NCBI GenBank assembly: GCA_037974665.1
Contig: CM075775.1
Coordinates: forward strand, 68,310,945-68,374,944
Length of the DNA: 64,000 nucleotides
Direction: 5' to 3'
DNA from: Ehretia macrophylla
Lineage: Eukaryota; Streptophyta; Magnoliopsida; Boraginales; Ehretiaceae
Part shown: piece after piece, positions 48,037-60,283 of the stretch
How the letters are laid out: every line of letters starts with the position of its first letter
How positions within the stretch are numbered: the first letter of the stretch is position 1
Notes under the pieces: generated by a model
The model's database searches: none
Told to the model about the DNA's origin: nothing
Seen by the model: the letters and a program-made list of their open reading frames with translations, nothing else
Position numbers and translations under genes: made by a program

Positions 48037-49401
48037 AAGGCAGATGGAAGTCTTGAAAAATACAAGGCACGCCTTGTAGGACAAGGATTTTTGCAAGTCT
48101 AAGGTTTCGATGTATATGAAACCTTTGCTCCAACAGCAAAAATGTCAACAATCAGGCTAGTTGTTGCAGCTGCCTCGCATTATGAATGGATTGTACATCA
48201 AATGGATGTCAAGTCAGCTTTTCTTAATGGGCAACTCGAAGAAGAAGTCTACGTTGCACAACCCCCTGGCTTCCAAATACCAGGTGAAGAAGAAAAAGTT
48301 TGCAAATTGAAAAAGGCTTTATATGGGTTAAAGCAAGCACCACGAGCTTGGAACAAACGTATAGACTCTTTCTTCTTACAACATGGTTTCTGTAGAAGCA
48401 AATCAGAGGCCAACTTGTATGTTCTAAGTGAACAAGGAAAGAAGGTAATTGTAGTTCTATATGTGGATGATCTTGTAATCACTGGTGACCATGAAGATAA
48501 TATTCAGAAGACGCAAGAATGGTTGAGCCAAGAATTTGAAATGACAAATCTTGGTCTTCTTCATTATTGCTTGGGAATCGAGGTATGGCAAAAACCTCAT
48601 ACTATCTTCATCTCGCAGCAACGATATGTTCGTGAGCTTCTGACTACATTTGGTATGTCCGAATGCAAACCAGTTGTCACCCCGATGGAAGTGAATACAA
48701 AGTTATCAATTGACGATCCTTCAAAACAAGTTGATAACAAGCTTTACAGAAGGTTGGTGGGAAGTTTAATCTTCCTTTGTAACACAAGACCTGATATTAG
48801 TTATGATGTGGGAGTTCTCAGTCGGTTTTCAAATAAACCGAAACAAAGTCACTGGCAAGCAGGGATGCGGATCCTCAAATATCTCAAAGGCACGTTGGAG
48901 TATGGGATATCATACAAGTCTGGAGATACTTTATCTGGGTACTGTGACTCAGACTGGGCTGGTGATATTGACTCAAGAAAATCTATTACAGGTTACGTAT
49001 TCACATTCGGTGGTGGAGTCATCTCATGGGCTAGTAAGAAGCAACCCACCGTTGCACTTTCATCAACGGAGGCAGAATACAAGGCTTCTTGTGTAGCATC
49101 CTGTGAAGCTGTTTGGCTACGACGTATCATGACTGATATTGGCATTCCAATAGAGGAAGCAACAATGTTGAAATGTGACAGTCAGAGTGGTATAGCCATG
49201 TCAAAGAATCCAGTATTTCATGCTAGAACAAAACACATAGAGATTCAGTATCACTATGTGAGGGAACTGATCGAGGAAGGTAAAATCTACATGGAGTACT
49301 GCCCTACAGAAGATAATTGTGCAGATATCTTCACTAAAGCGTTAGGGAGCATCCAATTGAGCAAGCATCTTCAAACATTGGGTGTTGGCCCAATAGCTTA
49401 G
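48037..49401 (+). pseudogene. pol: Copia reverse transcriptase and RNase H (continuation)
   Basis: Same frame as the upstream part. A second stop, TAA at 48100-48102, follows after 21 codons; from the ATG at 48142 the frame is open for 419 residues. RT motifs: VHQMDVKSAFLNGQLEEEVY, LKKALYGLKQAPRAW and catalytic YVDD (48460-48471). RNase H: CDSDWAGDIDSRKSITGY, LSSTEAEYKA, and the C-terminal KHIEIQYHYVRELIEEGKI. It ends at TAG 49399-49401, 20 bp before the purine tract. The enzymatic residues I can see are intact; only the two stops separate it from gag. Confidence 0.92.
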
Positions 49402-49420
49402 TCAACATGAGGTGAACATT

Positions 49421-49429
49421 GAGGAGGGG
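49421..49429 (+). other. Polypurine tract of copia element
   Basis: gaggagggg immediately before the 3' LTR. Confidence 0.85.
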
Positions 49430-50031
49430 TGTTGATATATGTCAATATCCACCTCTTCATAATAAGTATCGTTAATTATATGGTAGCATAAATTAATGAT
49501 TCCGACTTAAACGTGGATGAGGTCAAAAGAGATCGCGATGGCTACAAGAAAGAAGTTCGGGAATTTGGAATTACCTAAGATGACGTCGGGATGATGCAAT
49601 GCTAAAGTTAGCCAATTTGACCAAAGGAAACTTCCTAGAAGTTGACTTGGATGCTAGCCACCCATGTGGTCAATTGTAGCCACCCATGTGATAAATATGG
49701 GTGGCTAATACTTTGAACATGGTTGGTAAAGCCAACCAAGATTGAAATGTTTGATAGGAAAGTCTCATATGGCGGGCTAGCTGAATTCTATAAATAGGAA
49801 TGCATTAGTTCATCATTTTCATCCACAACACAACTCCAAACACAATCCTAAGTTAGTCTTTCTTTCTTGTATTCTTCTTGTAAGTCCAGAAGCCATTGAA
49901 GCTCTAATCTTGCGAGTGCACGGTGGGACAATTATCTTGTAAGTGTTATATTGAATTGTTATAACGAGTAGTATTGTCTTTCTACTTGATTGTTGTTAAG
50001 ACGTTTCTGGGAAATTGGTTATATTCTTACA
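49430..50031 (+). repeat. Copia element, 3' LTR
   Basis: 602 bp, same ends as the 5' LTR with about 10 substitutions. The hairpin and TATA box are retained. Confidence 0.95.
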
Positions 50032-50036
50032 ACCAG
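50032..50036. repeat. Target site duplication of copia element, right copy
   Basis: accag directly after the 3' LTR, followed by cactaatgc, the continuation of the 5S gene. Confidence 0.93.
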
Positions 50037-50138
50037 CACTAATGCAACGGATCCCATCAGAACTCCGAAGTTAAGCGTGCTTGGGCAAGAGTGGTGCTAG
50101 GATGGGTGACCCCCTAGGAAGTCCTCATGTTGCACCCC
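50037..50138 (+). pseudogene. 5S rRNA: 5S rRNA pseudogene, 3' fragment (split by copia)
   Basis: Remaining 102 nt of the 5S gene interrupted at 44690; 17 + 102 gives the normal 119 nt. It has two changes in box C (gtggtgctagg) and one in the intermediate element (gggcaagag). Separated from its 5' end and upstream TATA-like box by 5.3 kb, it is presumably silent. Confidence 0.93.
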
Positions 50139-50696
50139 CTTTTCAATTTCTTTTGCCCTAGTTAGGGTTGCCAAGATACTTTATCCACCAAATCTCAATT
50201 ACCGAATCCCACGGAACATTGGGCAAGACAACTTCGCTTCACGTAGAGGTCGGGCCAGCAAACCGAGGGGGTAGGGTTTGTGACGAGGTATCCGTCGCTC
50301 CGGTGCCCATAACTTTTGATCCGTAAGGAGTTACGCGGCGCACAGCATACCGTTGCAAAGCTTTATGAGAGCTCTACGACGGGGGCAGCCAGCATGCTGG
50401 CTGTGCCCCTTTTTGGAGCCCAAAATTGAACGTTTTCATCAGTTTCAGGCCACTTTCGTTCTTTTGCTCTATTTTTCCGTCCCGGATTGTACGTCGTGAG
50501 CTGTTAAAAGGCCGACAACCTGACTCGTGGGACATCATAGGGCCCTACAACGTGTTGATATCACGTCTTGCGAGGATGCTGCGTTGTTGAAGCGGATGTG
50601 TTGTCGTTAAGCCCATTGGGCCTTCTGAATGAGCCATCTCTCTAGGCTGGAACTATGAACCGTTAACACATATAGGAATTGTGCCCTCAACATGAC

Positions 50697-50815
50697 GGGT
50701 GTGATCATACTAGCACTAATGCATCGGATCCCAGCAGACCTCCGAAGTTAAACGTGCTTGGGCGAGAGTAGTACTAGGATGGGTGACCCCCTGGGAAGTC
50801 CTCGTGTTGCACCCA
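50697..50815 (+). rRNA. 5S rRNA: 5S rRNA gene, plus copy 23
   Basis: 119 nt. Box C is intact; changes at gggtgtgatcatactag, cccagcagacc and aaacgtgc. Confidence 0.92.
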
Positions 50816-51373
50816 CTTTTCAATTTTTTTTGCCCTGGTTTGGGTTGCCAGGATACTTTAACCACCAAATCTCTATTACAGAATCCCACGGAACATTGGG
50901 CAAGAAAACTTCGCTTGACGTAGAGGCCAGGCCCTCAAACCGAGGGCGTAGGGTTTGTGACCAGGTCTCCGTCGCTCCGGTGCCCATTACTTTTGATCCG
51001 TAAGGAGTTACGCGGCGCACAGCATACCGTTGTCAAGCTCTTTGAGAACTCTACGGCGTGGGCAGCCAGCTTGCTCGTTGTGCCCCTTTTTGTAGCCCAA
51101 AATCGAATGTGTTCATCAGTTTCAGGACACTTTTCTTCTTTTCCTCTATTTTTCCATCCCGGATCGTACGTCGTGAGCTGTTAAAAGGACGACAACTTGA
51201 CTGGCGATACATCAGTAGGCCTTACAACGTGTCAATATCACGTCTTGTGATGATGCTGCGTTGTTGAAGCGGATAGGTTGTCGTTAAGCCCATTGGGCCT
51301 TTTGAATGGGCCATCTCTCTAGGCTGGCATTGTGAACCGTTAACACATATAGGAATTGTGCCCTCAACATGGC

Positions 51374-51492
51374 GCGTGCAATCACACCACCACTAATGCA
51401 CCGGATCCCATCAGAACTCCTAAGTTAAGCATGCTTGGGCTAGAGTAGTACTAGGATGGGTGACCCCCTGGGAAGTCCTCGTGTTGCACCCC
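51374..51492 (+). rRNA. 5S rRNA: 5S rRNA gene, plus copy 24
   Basis: 119 nt. Altered 5' end (gcgtgcaatcacaccacc), box A (aagcatgc) and intermediate element (gggctagag). Box C is intact. Confidence 0.91.
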
Positions 51493-52049
51493 CATTTCAA
51501 TTTTTTTTGCCTGGTTAGGGTTGCCAAGATACTTTATCCACCAAATCTCTATTACCGAATCCCACGGAACATTGGGCAAGACAATTTCGTTTCACGTAGA
51601 GGTAGGGCCCGCAAACCGAGGGCGTAGGGTTTGTGACCAGGTCTTCGTTGCTCCGGTGACCATAACATTTGATCCGTAAGGAGTTTCGTGGCGCACAACA
51701 TACCGTTGCAAAGCTCTTTGAGAGCTCTACGATGGGGGCAGCCAGCTTGCTCAATGTGCCCATTTTTGGAGCCCAAAATCGAACCTTTTAATCAGTTTCA
51801 AGAGACTTTTCTTTTTTTTCCCTATTTTTCTGTCCCGTATCGTACGTCGTGAGCTGTTAAAAGGACGACAACCTAACTCGTGGTGCACCAGAGGGCCCTA
51901 CAACGTGCCGATATCACGTCTTGCGAGGATGCTGCGTTGTTGAAGCGGATGGGTTATCATTAAGCCCATTGGGCCTTTTGAATGGGCTATCTCTCTAGGC
52001 TGGCACTGTGAACCGTTAAAACATATAGGAATTGTGCCCTCATCATGAC

Positions 52050-52167
52050 GGGTGCGATCATACCAGCACTAATGCAACGCATCCCATCAGAACTCCGAAG
52101 CTAAGCGTTCTTGGGCGAGAGTAGTACTAGGATGGGTGACCCCCTGGAAGTCCTCGTGTTGCACCCC
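52050..52167 (+). rRNA. 5S rRNA: 5S rRNA gene, plus copy 25 (1-nt deletion)
   Basis: 118 nt; one base lost in ccccctggaag. Box C is intact; box A changed (aagctaagcgttc). Confidence 0.92.
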
Positions 52168-52725
52168 CTTTTCAATTTTTTTTGCCCTGGTTAGGATTGC
52201 CAGGATACGTTTTCCTCCAAATTTCTATTTCCGAATCCTAAGGAACATTGGGCAACATAACTTCGCTTCACGTAGAGGCTGGGCCCGTAAACCGAGGGCG
52301 TAGGGTTTGTGACCAGGTCTCCGTCGCTCCGGTGCCCTTAACTTTTGATCCGTAAGGAGTTACGCAGCGCACAGCATACCGTTGCAAAGTTCTCTGAGAG
52401 CTCTACGACGGGGGCAGCTAGTTTGCTCTTTGTGCCCATTTTTGAAGCCCAAAATTGAATGTTTTCATCATTTTCAAGACACTTTTCTTCGTTTGCCCTG
52501 TTTTTTCGTCTCAGATCGTACGTCGTGAGCTGTTAAAAGGATGACAACCTGACTCGCGGTACATCAGAGGGCCCTACAACGTGTCACTATCACGTCTTGC
52601 GAGGATGCTGCGTTATTAAAGTGGATGGGTTGTCGTTAAGCCCATTGGGCCTTCTGAATGGGCCATCTCTCTAGGCTGGCACTGTGAACCGTTAACACAT
52701 ATAGGAATTATGCCCTCAATATGAC

Positions 52726-52844
52726 GGGTGCGATCACACCAGCACTAATGCATCGGATCCCATCAGAACTCTGAAGTTAAGAGTGCTAGGGCGACAGTAG
52801 TACTAGGATGGGTGACCCCCTGGGAAGTTCTCATGTTGCACACC
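52726..52844 (+). rRNA. 5S rRNA: 5S rRNA gene, plus copy 26
   Basis: 119 nt. Changes at gatcacacc, catcgg, actctgaag and box A/intermediate element (gagtgctagggcgac). Box C is intact. Confidence 0.92.
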
Positions 52845-53402
52845 CATTTCAATTTTTTTTGCCCTGGTTAGGGTTGCCAAGATACTTTATCAACCAAATC
52901 TCTATTACCGAATCCCACGGAACATTGGACAAGACAACTTCACTTCACGTAGAGGCCGAGCCCGCAAACCGAGGGCGTAGGGTTTGTGACCAGGTCTCCG
53001 TCGCTCATGTGCCCATAACATTTGATCCGTAAGGAGTTACGCGGCGCACAACATACTGTTGCAAAGCTCTCTGAGAGGTCTACGACGGGGGCAACCAGCT
53101 TGCTCAATGTGCCCATTTTTGGAGCCCAAAATTGAACATTTTCATCAGTTTCAAGAGACTTTTCTTTTTTTGCCTTGTTTTTCCGTCCCGTATCGTACAT
53201 CGTGAGCTGTTAAAAGGACAACAACCTGACTCGTGGTGCACCAGCGGGCCCTACAACGTGTCTATATCACGTCTTGCGAGGATGCTGCGTTGTTGAAGCG
53301 GATGGGTTGTCGTTAAGCCCATTGGGCGTTTTGAATAGGCGATCTCTCTAGGCTGGCACTGTGAACCGCTAACACATATAGGAATTGTGCCCTCATCATG
53401 AC

Positions 53403-53521
53403 GGGTGCGATCATACCAGCACTAATGCAACGTATCCCATCAGAACTCCGAAGTTAAGCATTCTTGGGCGAGAGTAGTACTAGGATGGTTGACCCCCTGG
53501 GAAGTCCTCGTGTTGCACCCC
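53403..53521 (+). rRNA. 5S rRNA: 5S rRNA gene, plus copy 27
   Basis: 119 nt. Changes at gcaacgtatcc, aagcattc (box A) and ggatggttgac (box C). Confidence 0.92.
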
Positions 53522-54078
53522 ATTTTCAATTTTTTTTGCCCCGGTTAGGATTGCCAAGATACTTTATCCTCCAAATCTCTATTATCGACTCCCACGGAAC
53601 ATTGGGCAAGACAACTTCGCTTCACGTAAAGGCCGGGCCCGCAAACTGAGGGCGTAGGGTTTGTGACCAGGTCTCCGTCGCTCCGGTGCCCATAACATTT
53701 GATCCGTAAGGAGTTACGCGGCGCACAGCATACCGTTGCAAAGCTCTCCGAGAGCTCTACGATTGGTGCAACCAGCTTGCTCACTGTGCCCTTTTTGGTG
53801 CCCAAAATCGAATGTTTTCATCAGTTTCAGGATACTTTTCTTCTTTTGCCCTGTTTTTCCGTCCCGTATCGTACGTCGTGAGCTGTTAAAAGGATGACAA
53901 CCTGACTCGCGGTACATCAGAAGGCCCTACAATGGGTCAAAATCACGTCTTGCGAGGATGCTACGTTGTTGAAGCGGATGGGTTGTCGTTAAGCCCATTG
54001 GGCCTTTTGAATGGGCCATCTCTCTAGGCTGGCACTGTGAACCGTTAACACATATAGGAATTATGCCCTCATCAGGAC

Positions 54079-54197
54079 GGGTGCAATCATACCATCACTA
54101 ATGCAACGGATCCCATCAGAACTCCGAAGTTAAGCGTTCTTGGGCGAGAATAGTACAAGGATGGGTATCTCCCTGGGAAGTCCTCGTGTTGCACCCT
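54079..54197 (+). rRNA. 5S rRNA: 5S rRNA gene, plus copy 28
   Basis: 119 nt. Box C and its edge have several changes (aatagtacaaggatgggtatc), and the 5' part reads gggtgcaatcataccatc. Confidence 0.9.
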
Positions 54198-54756
54198 CTT
54201 TTCAATTTTTTTTTGCCCTGGTTAGGATTGCCAAGATATTTTATCCTCCAAATCTCTATTACCGAATCCCACGGAACATTGGGCAAGACAACTTCGCTTC
54301 ACGTAGAAGCCGGGCCCACAAACTGAGGGCGTAGGGTTTGTGACCAGGTCTCCGTCGCTCCGGAGCCCATAACATTTGATCCGTAAGGAGTTACACGGCG
54401 CACAACATACCGTTGCAAAGCTCTCTGAGAGCTGCACGACGAGGGCAGCCAGCCTGCTCGCTGTGCCTCTTTTTGGAGCCCAAAATTGAACGTTTTCATT
54501 AGTTTCAAGACACTTTTCTTCTTTTGCCCTGTTTTTCTGTCCCGTATCGTACGTCGTGAGCTGTTAAAAGGACGACAACCTGACTCGCGGTACATCAGAG
54601 GGCCCTACAACATGTCAATATCACGTCTTGCGAGGAGGCTGCGTTGTTGAAACAGATGGTTTGTCGTTAAGCCCATTGGGCCTTTTGAATGGGCCATCTC
54701 TCTAGGTTGGCACTGTGAACCGTTAACACATATAGGAATTGTGCACTCAACATGAC

Positions 54757-54875
54757 GGGTGCGATCATACCAGCACTAATGCACCGGATCCCATCAGAAC
54801 TCCTAAGTTAAGCGTGCTTGGGCGAGAGTAGAACTAGGATGGGTGACCCACTGAGAAGTCCTCGTGTTGCACCCC
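54757..54875 (+). rRNA. 5S rRNA: 5S rRNA gene, plus copy 29
   Basis: 119 nt. The 5' third matches the consensus; actcctaag, one box C change (tagaactagg) and cccactgagaag. Confidence 0.93.
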
Positions 54876-55433
54876 CTTTTCAATTTTTTTTGCCCTGGTT
54901 AGGGTTGCCAAGATACTTTATCCATCAAATCTCTATTATCGAATCCCACGGAACATTGGGCAAGACAACTTCGCTTCACGTAGAGGTCGGGCCCGCAAAC
55001 TGAGGGCGTTGGGTTTGTGACCAGGTCTTCGTCGCTCTGGTGCCCATAACTATTGATCCGTAAGGAGTTACGCAGAGCACAGCATACTGTTGCAAAGCTC
55101 TTTGAGAGCTCTACGACGGGGGCAGCCAGCTTGCTCGCTGTGCCTGTTTTTGGAGCTCAAAATCGAACATTTTCATCAGTTTCAGGATACTTTTCTTCTT
55201 TTGCCCTATTTTTCCATCCCGGATCGTACATCGTGAGCTGTTAAAAGGACGACAACCTTACTCGTGGTACATCAGAGGGCCCTACAACGTGTCGATATCA
55301 CGTCTTGCGAGGATGCTGCGTTGTTGAAGCGGATGGGTTGTTGTTAAGCCCATTGGGCGTTTTGAATGGGCTATCTCTCTAGGTTGGCACTGTGAACCGT
55401 TAACAGATATAGGAATTGTGCCCTCAGCATGAC

Positions 55434-55552
55434 GGGTGCGATCATACCAGCACTAATGCACAGGATCCCATCAGAACTCGGAAGTTAAACGTGCTTGGGC
55501 GAGAGTAGTACTAGGATGGGTAACCCCCTGGGAAGACCTCGTGTTGCACCCC
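55434..55552 (+). rRNA. 5S rRNA: 5S rRNA gene, plus copy 30
   Basis: 119 nt. Changes at gcacagg, actcggaag, aaacgtgc (box A), gggtaac (box C edge) and gaagacc. Confidence 0.92.
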
Positions 55553-56023
55553 CTTTTCAATTTTTTTTGCCCTGGCTAGGGTTGCCAAGATACTTTATCC
55601 ACCAAATCACTATTACCGAATCCCACGGAACATTGGCCAAGACAACTTCGCTTCACGTAAAGGCCGGGCCCGCAAACCGAGGGCGTAGGGTTTGTGACCA
55701 GGTCTCCGTCGCTCCGGTGCCCATAACTTTTGATCCGTAAGAAGTTACGTGGCGCACAACATACTGTTGCAAAGCTCTCTGAGAGATCTACGACGGGGCA
55801 GCCAGCTTACTTGCAGTGCCCATTTTTGGAGCCCAAAATCGAACGTTTTCATCAGTTTTAGGGCACTTTTCTTCTTTTGCCCTGTTTTTTCGTCTCGGAT
55901 CGTACATTTTGAGCTGTTAAAAGGACGACAACCTGACTCGCGGTACATCAGAGGGCCCTACAACGTGTCGATATCACGTCCTACGAGGATGCTGCGTTGT
56001 TGAAGCAGATGGGTTGTCGTTAA

Positions 56024-56048
56024 GCCCATTGGGCCTTTTGAATGGGCC
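56024..56048 (+). promoter_or_regulatory. Conserved TGGGCC (site II-like) cluster upstream of 5S gene (representative)
   Basis: gcccattgggcc followed by ttttgaatgggcc lies at -86 to -62 of the 5S gene starting at 56110. It holds TGGGCC/GGCCCA motifs on both strands and a perfect inverted repeat, gcccatt against aatgggc. The block is kept in almost every spacer. TGGGCC/T is the plant site II motif bound by TCP factors at translation-related genes; a role in 5S units is inference. Confidence 0.55.
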
Positions 56049-56109
56049 ATCTCTCTAGGCTGACACTGTGAACCGTTAACACATATAGGAATTGTGCCCT
56101 CAACATGAC

Positions 56110-56228
56110 GGGTGCGATCATACCAGCACTAGTGCCCCGAATCCCATCAGAACTCCGAAGTTAAGCGTGCTTGGGCGAGAATAGTACTAGGATGGGTGAC
56201 CCCCTGGGAAGTCCTCGTGTTGCACCCC
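56110..56228 (+). rRNA. 5S rRNA: 5S rRNA gene, plus copy 31
   Basis: 119 nt. Box A is intact; changes at cactagtgccccgaatcc and one in box C (aatagtac). Confidence 0.93.
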
Positions 56229-56786
56229 CTTTTCAATTTTTTTTGCCCTGGTTAGGGTTGCCAAGATACTTTATGTACCAAATCTCTATCACCGAATCCC
56301 ACGGAATATTGGGCAAGACAACTTCGCTTCACGTAGAGGCCGGGCCCTCAAACCGAGGGCGTAGGGTTTGTGACCAGCTCTCTGTCGCTCCGGCGCCCAT
56401 AACTTTTGATCCGTAAGGAGTTATGCGGCGCACAGCATACCGTTGCAAAGCTCTCTGAGAGCTCTACGACGGGGGCAGCCAGCTTGCTCACTGTGCCTAT
56501 TTTGGGAGCCCAAAATCGAATGTTTTCATCAGTTTCAGGACACTTTTCTTCTTTTGCCCTATTTTTCAGTCCCGAATCGTACGTCATGAGTTGTTAAAAG
56601 GACGACATCCTAACTCAAGGTACATCAAAGGGCCCTACAACGTGTCGATATCACGTCTTGCGAGGATGCTGCGTTGTTGAAGCGGATGGGTTGTCGTTAA
56701 GCCCATTGGGCCTTTTGAATGGGACATCTCTCTAGGCTGGCACTGTGAACCGTTAGCACATATTGGAATTGTGCCCTCAACATGAC

Positions 56787-56905
56787 GGGTGCGATCATAC
56801 CAGCACTAATGTACCAGATACCATCAGAACTCCAAAGTTAAGCGTGGTTGGGCGAGAGTAGTACTAGGATGGGTGACCCCTAGGGAAGTCCTCGGGTTGT
56901 ACCCC
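56787..56905 (+). rRNA. 5S rRNA: 5S rRNA gene, plus copy 32
   Basis: 119 nt. Box C is intact; changes at aatgtaccagatacc, actccaaag, gcgtggttgg (box A) and the 3' stem (gttgtacc). Confidence 0.92.
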
Positions 56906-59900
56906 CTTTTCAATATTTTTTTCCCTGGCTAGGGTTGCCAAGATACTGTATCCACCAAATCCCTATTACCGAATCCCACAGAACATTGGGGAAGACAACT
57001 TCGCTTCACGTAGAGGCCAGGCCCGCAAATCGAGGGCATAGGGTTTGTGACCAGGTCTCCGTCGCTCCAGTGCCCATAACTTTTGATCCGTAATGTGTTA
57101 CGCGGCGCACAGCATACCGTTCCAAATCTCTCTAAGAGCTCTACGACGGGGGTAGCCAGCTTGCTCACTGTGCCCCTTTTTGGAGCCCCAAAATTGAATG
57201 TTTTCATCAGTTTCAGGACACTTTTCTTCTTTTGCCCTGTTTTTCCGTCCCGGATCGTACGTCATGAGCTGTTAAAAGGATGACAACCTGACTTGCGGTA
57301 CATCAGAGGGCCCTACAACGTGTCGATATCACGTGTTGCGAGGATGCTGCGTTGTTGAAGCGGATGGGTTGTCGTTAAGCCCATTGGGCCTTTGGAATGG
57401 GCCATCTCTCTAGGCTGGCACTATGAACCGTTAACACATATAGGAATTGTACCCTCAACATGACAGGTGTCACGCCCCAACCCGGCCTATGAAGGTTAGA
57501 CAAGGGTGTGATCTAAACGTTCATATCATTTCACATACTTAACCGTTCATGAAGATTTAACGCTTAACGTTTACGCCTAAACTCCAAAAATTTTCAGTAA
57601 ATCGGCAGCATAACGGTTGTAATTGGGCTCTTTGGTTTGACCTAATTCTCTAAATGCCTCAATTATTCCAATCATTAATCCAATTCCATTAAGGACTCCT
57701 ATTTGTCACCAACCGATTTGCCTACTAGTTTATCTTGAAAGTCTCATTTGGTTAATAAGCCTAACATGATAACTATGTCCCGTTTATTTGTCAATTTCCT
57801 ATCATGCAAGTACCTATTAACCTTTAGTTTGTAAATGAGCACCTAAGTGAAATTAGATAGAATTAACTTAGTTGATTGTTCATCTAGTGGTTTGAATGCC
57901 TACGATAACTACTAATGAAGAAAATGAAAGCAAACAACCTAATAAAAGTTCGTCCGATTATAGATAGTACAATCTCATAATTAGACCCAAATTACAACAG
58001 GGTCATTTACATCAATAAAATGAGTAGTTTGCAATCAAACACAACATCCATATAGCAACCACTTTCAGGCAAAGCACAAAAGCACGTAGGGACAGGCAAT
58101 CACTCCAAGGAATCATTGTTAGGCACATCGTCCTCGAGTACCTGTTCTTGATCTTCTTCACCTGAGATGATAAAATAGGGAGAGTCCTTATGAACTCAGC
58201 GAGGGGGAACGAGAAATAGGTTTTGAAACTCATTTTCCGGTTCAACTTATGAAAATCTTTTTGCAAGCATGAATGTAACAATAATATAAGTACAGGAACA
58301 GAAATACCAGTCTTTCCTCCCCGAGGTTCTCTAGGAACCAAGCGAGAGTACTTATACAAATAGTAAAAGGATACGGTGAGCTTTTGCTCTTAGATCAGTT
58401 CCAGAATCAATTGTTGCGGCCGACTTCAAATCATCCCCCAAACACGCCAGGTGGGTGTACTCCGGATGTACCCCGAAATCCTACGACCCAACTCTTCGAG
58501 GAAGTCTAGCCCCCAAGCAAGAGAGGGAATGGGACCATGGTAGTCACGGGTGCACCGGCAAGCCCGATACCGCCAGATGTGCGTGATCGCTACCATGCCA
58601 ACAGGAAAGGTTGCAACCTTGTATGCAATACACATTTATGACAGGTAAACAAGCAAGGCACGATAAGACAGGAAAATTTCACTTGAAGGCATATAGAGTT
58701 ATATGAAAATTAAACGGGCAGCCATGTAACACATGTAAAACAGGCCATATAACTCATTAAGAAGTCCACGTGATCAAGTGATAAGATTATTCAACATGCA
58801 ATGACATCAATCATGGATTCGGGTGCAAGAAAAGCTTATTTGCCAACATGCAATGGTCAAAAACACATTTGAAGTTATAAGACATTAACGGGCAGCCCAC
58901 TAACATATAATTCCCAAACAATATCCAATTGATCAATACTTAGCAAAACTACCTAGTCATTAGGGTTTCCATTTCATGTATATTCGTGCAATTTGGGCCT
59001 CAACCCAACTCAAGGTCAATCTCAAACCATGCATCATTTAATTCAACATCCTCAATCATTCAAAACAGTCCACACAACATCCCGTAGCTACAATCCCAAG
59101 CATCTAATTCAACAAGAGGAGTCACAACAATATTTCCAAGCACAACATTAAGTGAAACCCTTACTGCAACAGGCTGTTTTCTCACAATCAATCGGATAAG
59201 CAAACAATATCCAAATTCAGTGAATAAGATGTCAAATTAAAGCTTAAGAAGTTAACTAAAATCAGAAACAAACCTTGCATCAATTGGAGTTCGGGATCAT
59301 TAGATATAGCCGAAACAGTGGAATAGCACAAAACTGTCCAGATTTGCACACTTTTCAGAAATTGATGTTTTTGAGGTCCTTAGGGTCAGTTTTAGCCTTG
59401 GTCCATTTCTGACAAAATTTTCCAGAACTGAAAAATATAGCAGCGCACCAAATTTAATACATTTTGGACATCATTTACTAAGTAAAATATGGTTCGTTCC
59501 ACAAGGTCAGTGCATCTGCCAAAACCTGCTTCATTTTTTCAGATTTCCAGATTTGGTCACATTTTAAAGATTTGCCATTTTGATGACTTTAGAATCAAAA
59601 TTACCTTCAGCCTATTTCTGGAAAAAATGTTAAAAACTGTCCAAACTAGTCACCTACCAATTTTCATGTATTTTTAACATCATTTTCCTATCTAAACGTA
59701 CCTCGAACAGACTGGTCAGAGAGCTGTCAACAATTTCGACTTCACCTAGCATCATTTTCAAGCCAAGATCTTGCCATGCTTGGTTGTTTAAGCTTATGAA
59801 CGACCACATAGCTCAAGTACAGAAGCAAATACACACATTTATTAGCATGCATGTGGATTTTTGAAGAGTTTTCAAAAGGTTTTAGCCCTCACCTTTGCAA

Positions 59901-60223
59901 TCAACCCAAAAAATGCTCAAAAACCTTGTTGAAGCTCAAATCTCTTCTTCTTCTTGCTTAGCCGAGATTCCAACTAGCTTTTCTCTATTTTTCCTAGCTT
60001 AGTGATCAATCTCTTAGCACATGCATGAGGTTAGAACAAGAAGAAAAGAAATGGAAGCTTAAAAACTCACCAAGGCCGAAAATGGTGACTCAAAATGCTT
60101 GCATGTGTGTTTCTTGCATCCTAGCTTGCTTGGGTGAGTTTCTTTGCTTGTGGTTTGTCTTGATGCACCATAGGATGATGAAGATGAGCTAAGAGGTGGA
60201 GAGAACTCAGCCAAAACCGAAAT

Positions 60224-60283
60224 GGAGAGAGAGAGTGAGAGGGAGAGAGAGAAAATGTGAGGAAAGTGAGAGAAATGAGAGAA
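60224..60283. repeat. GA-rich microsatellite
   Basis: Runs of gagagagagagtgagagggagagagaga and similar within the putative LTR; CT-rich in the LTR's own orientation. Confidence 0.8.

Larger units (their letters stand above)
44691..50031 (+). mobile_element. Ty1/copia LTR retrotransposon inserted in a 5S gene
   Basis: A 5,341-bp element in plus orientation. It has two 602-bp LTRs (TG...CA), a tRNA-Met-type primer site, one gag-pol frame in the copia order gag, protease, integrase, RT, RNase H, and a purine tract gaggagggg before the 3' LTR. It lies after nucleotide 17 of a 5S gene and is flanked by accag on both sides. By eye the LTRs differ at about 10 of 602 positions. Two stop codons near the start of RT disable it; everything else looks complete. 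Confidence 0.96.
50032..57467 (+). repeat. 5S rDNA tandem array, right block part 2 (plus-strand units)
   Basis: The array resumes with the copia target duplication accag and the remaining 102 nt of the split 5S gene. Ten complete 5S genes follow at 676-678 bp spacing. The block ends three bases into another 5S gene, where the third retroelement begins. Spacer content matches the other blocks. Confidence 0.96.

Noticed and set aside
44691..50031. Cassandra-type element (LTRs carrying 5S promoter sequence) as an explanation for retroelements in the array.
   Set aside because: The copia and Athila-like LTRs contain no 5S sequence; they are ordinary coding elements inserted into the array.
58012..58359. 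Possible host gene in the non-5S stretch (frames at 58012-58359, 58426-58635, 59489-59677 and 60121-60333).
   Set aside because: Short, unrelated frames with no recognisable domain, inside sequence bounded by LTR-type ends and a polypurine tract.
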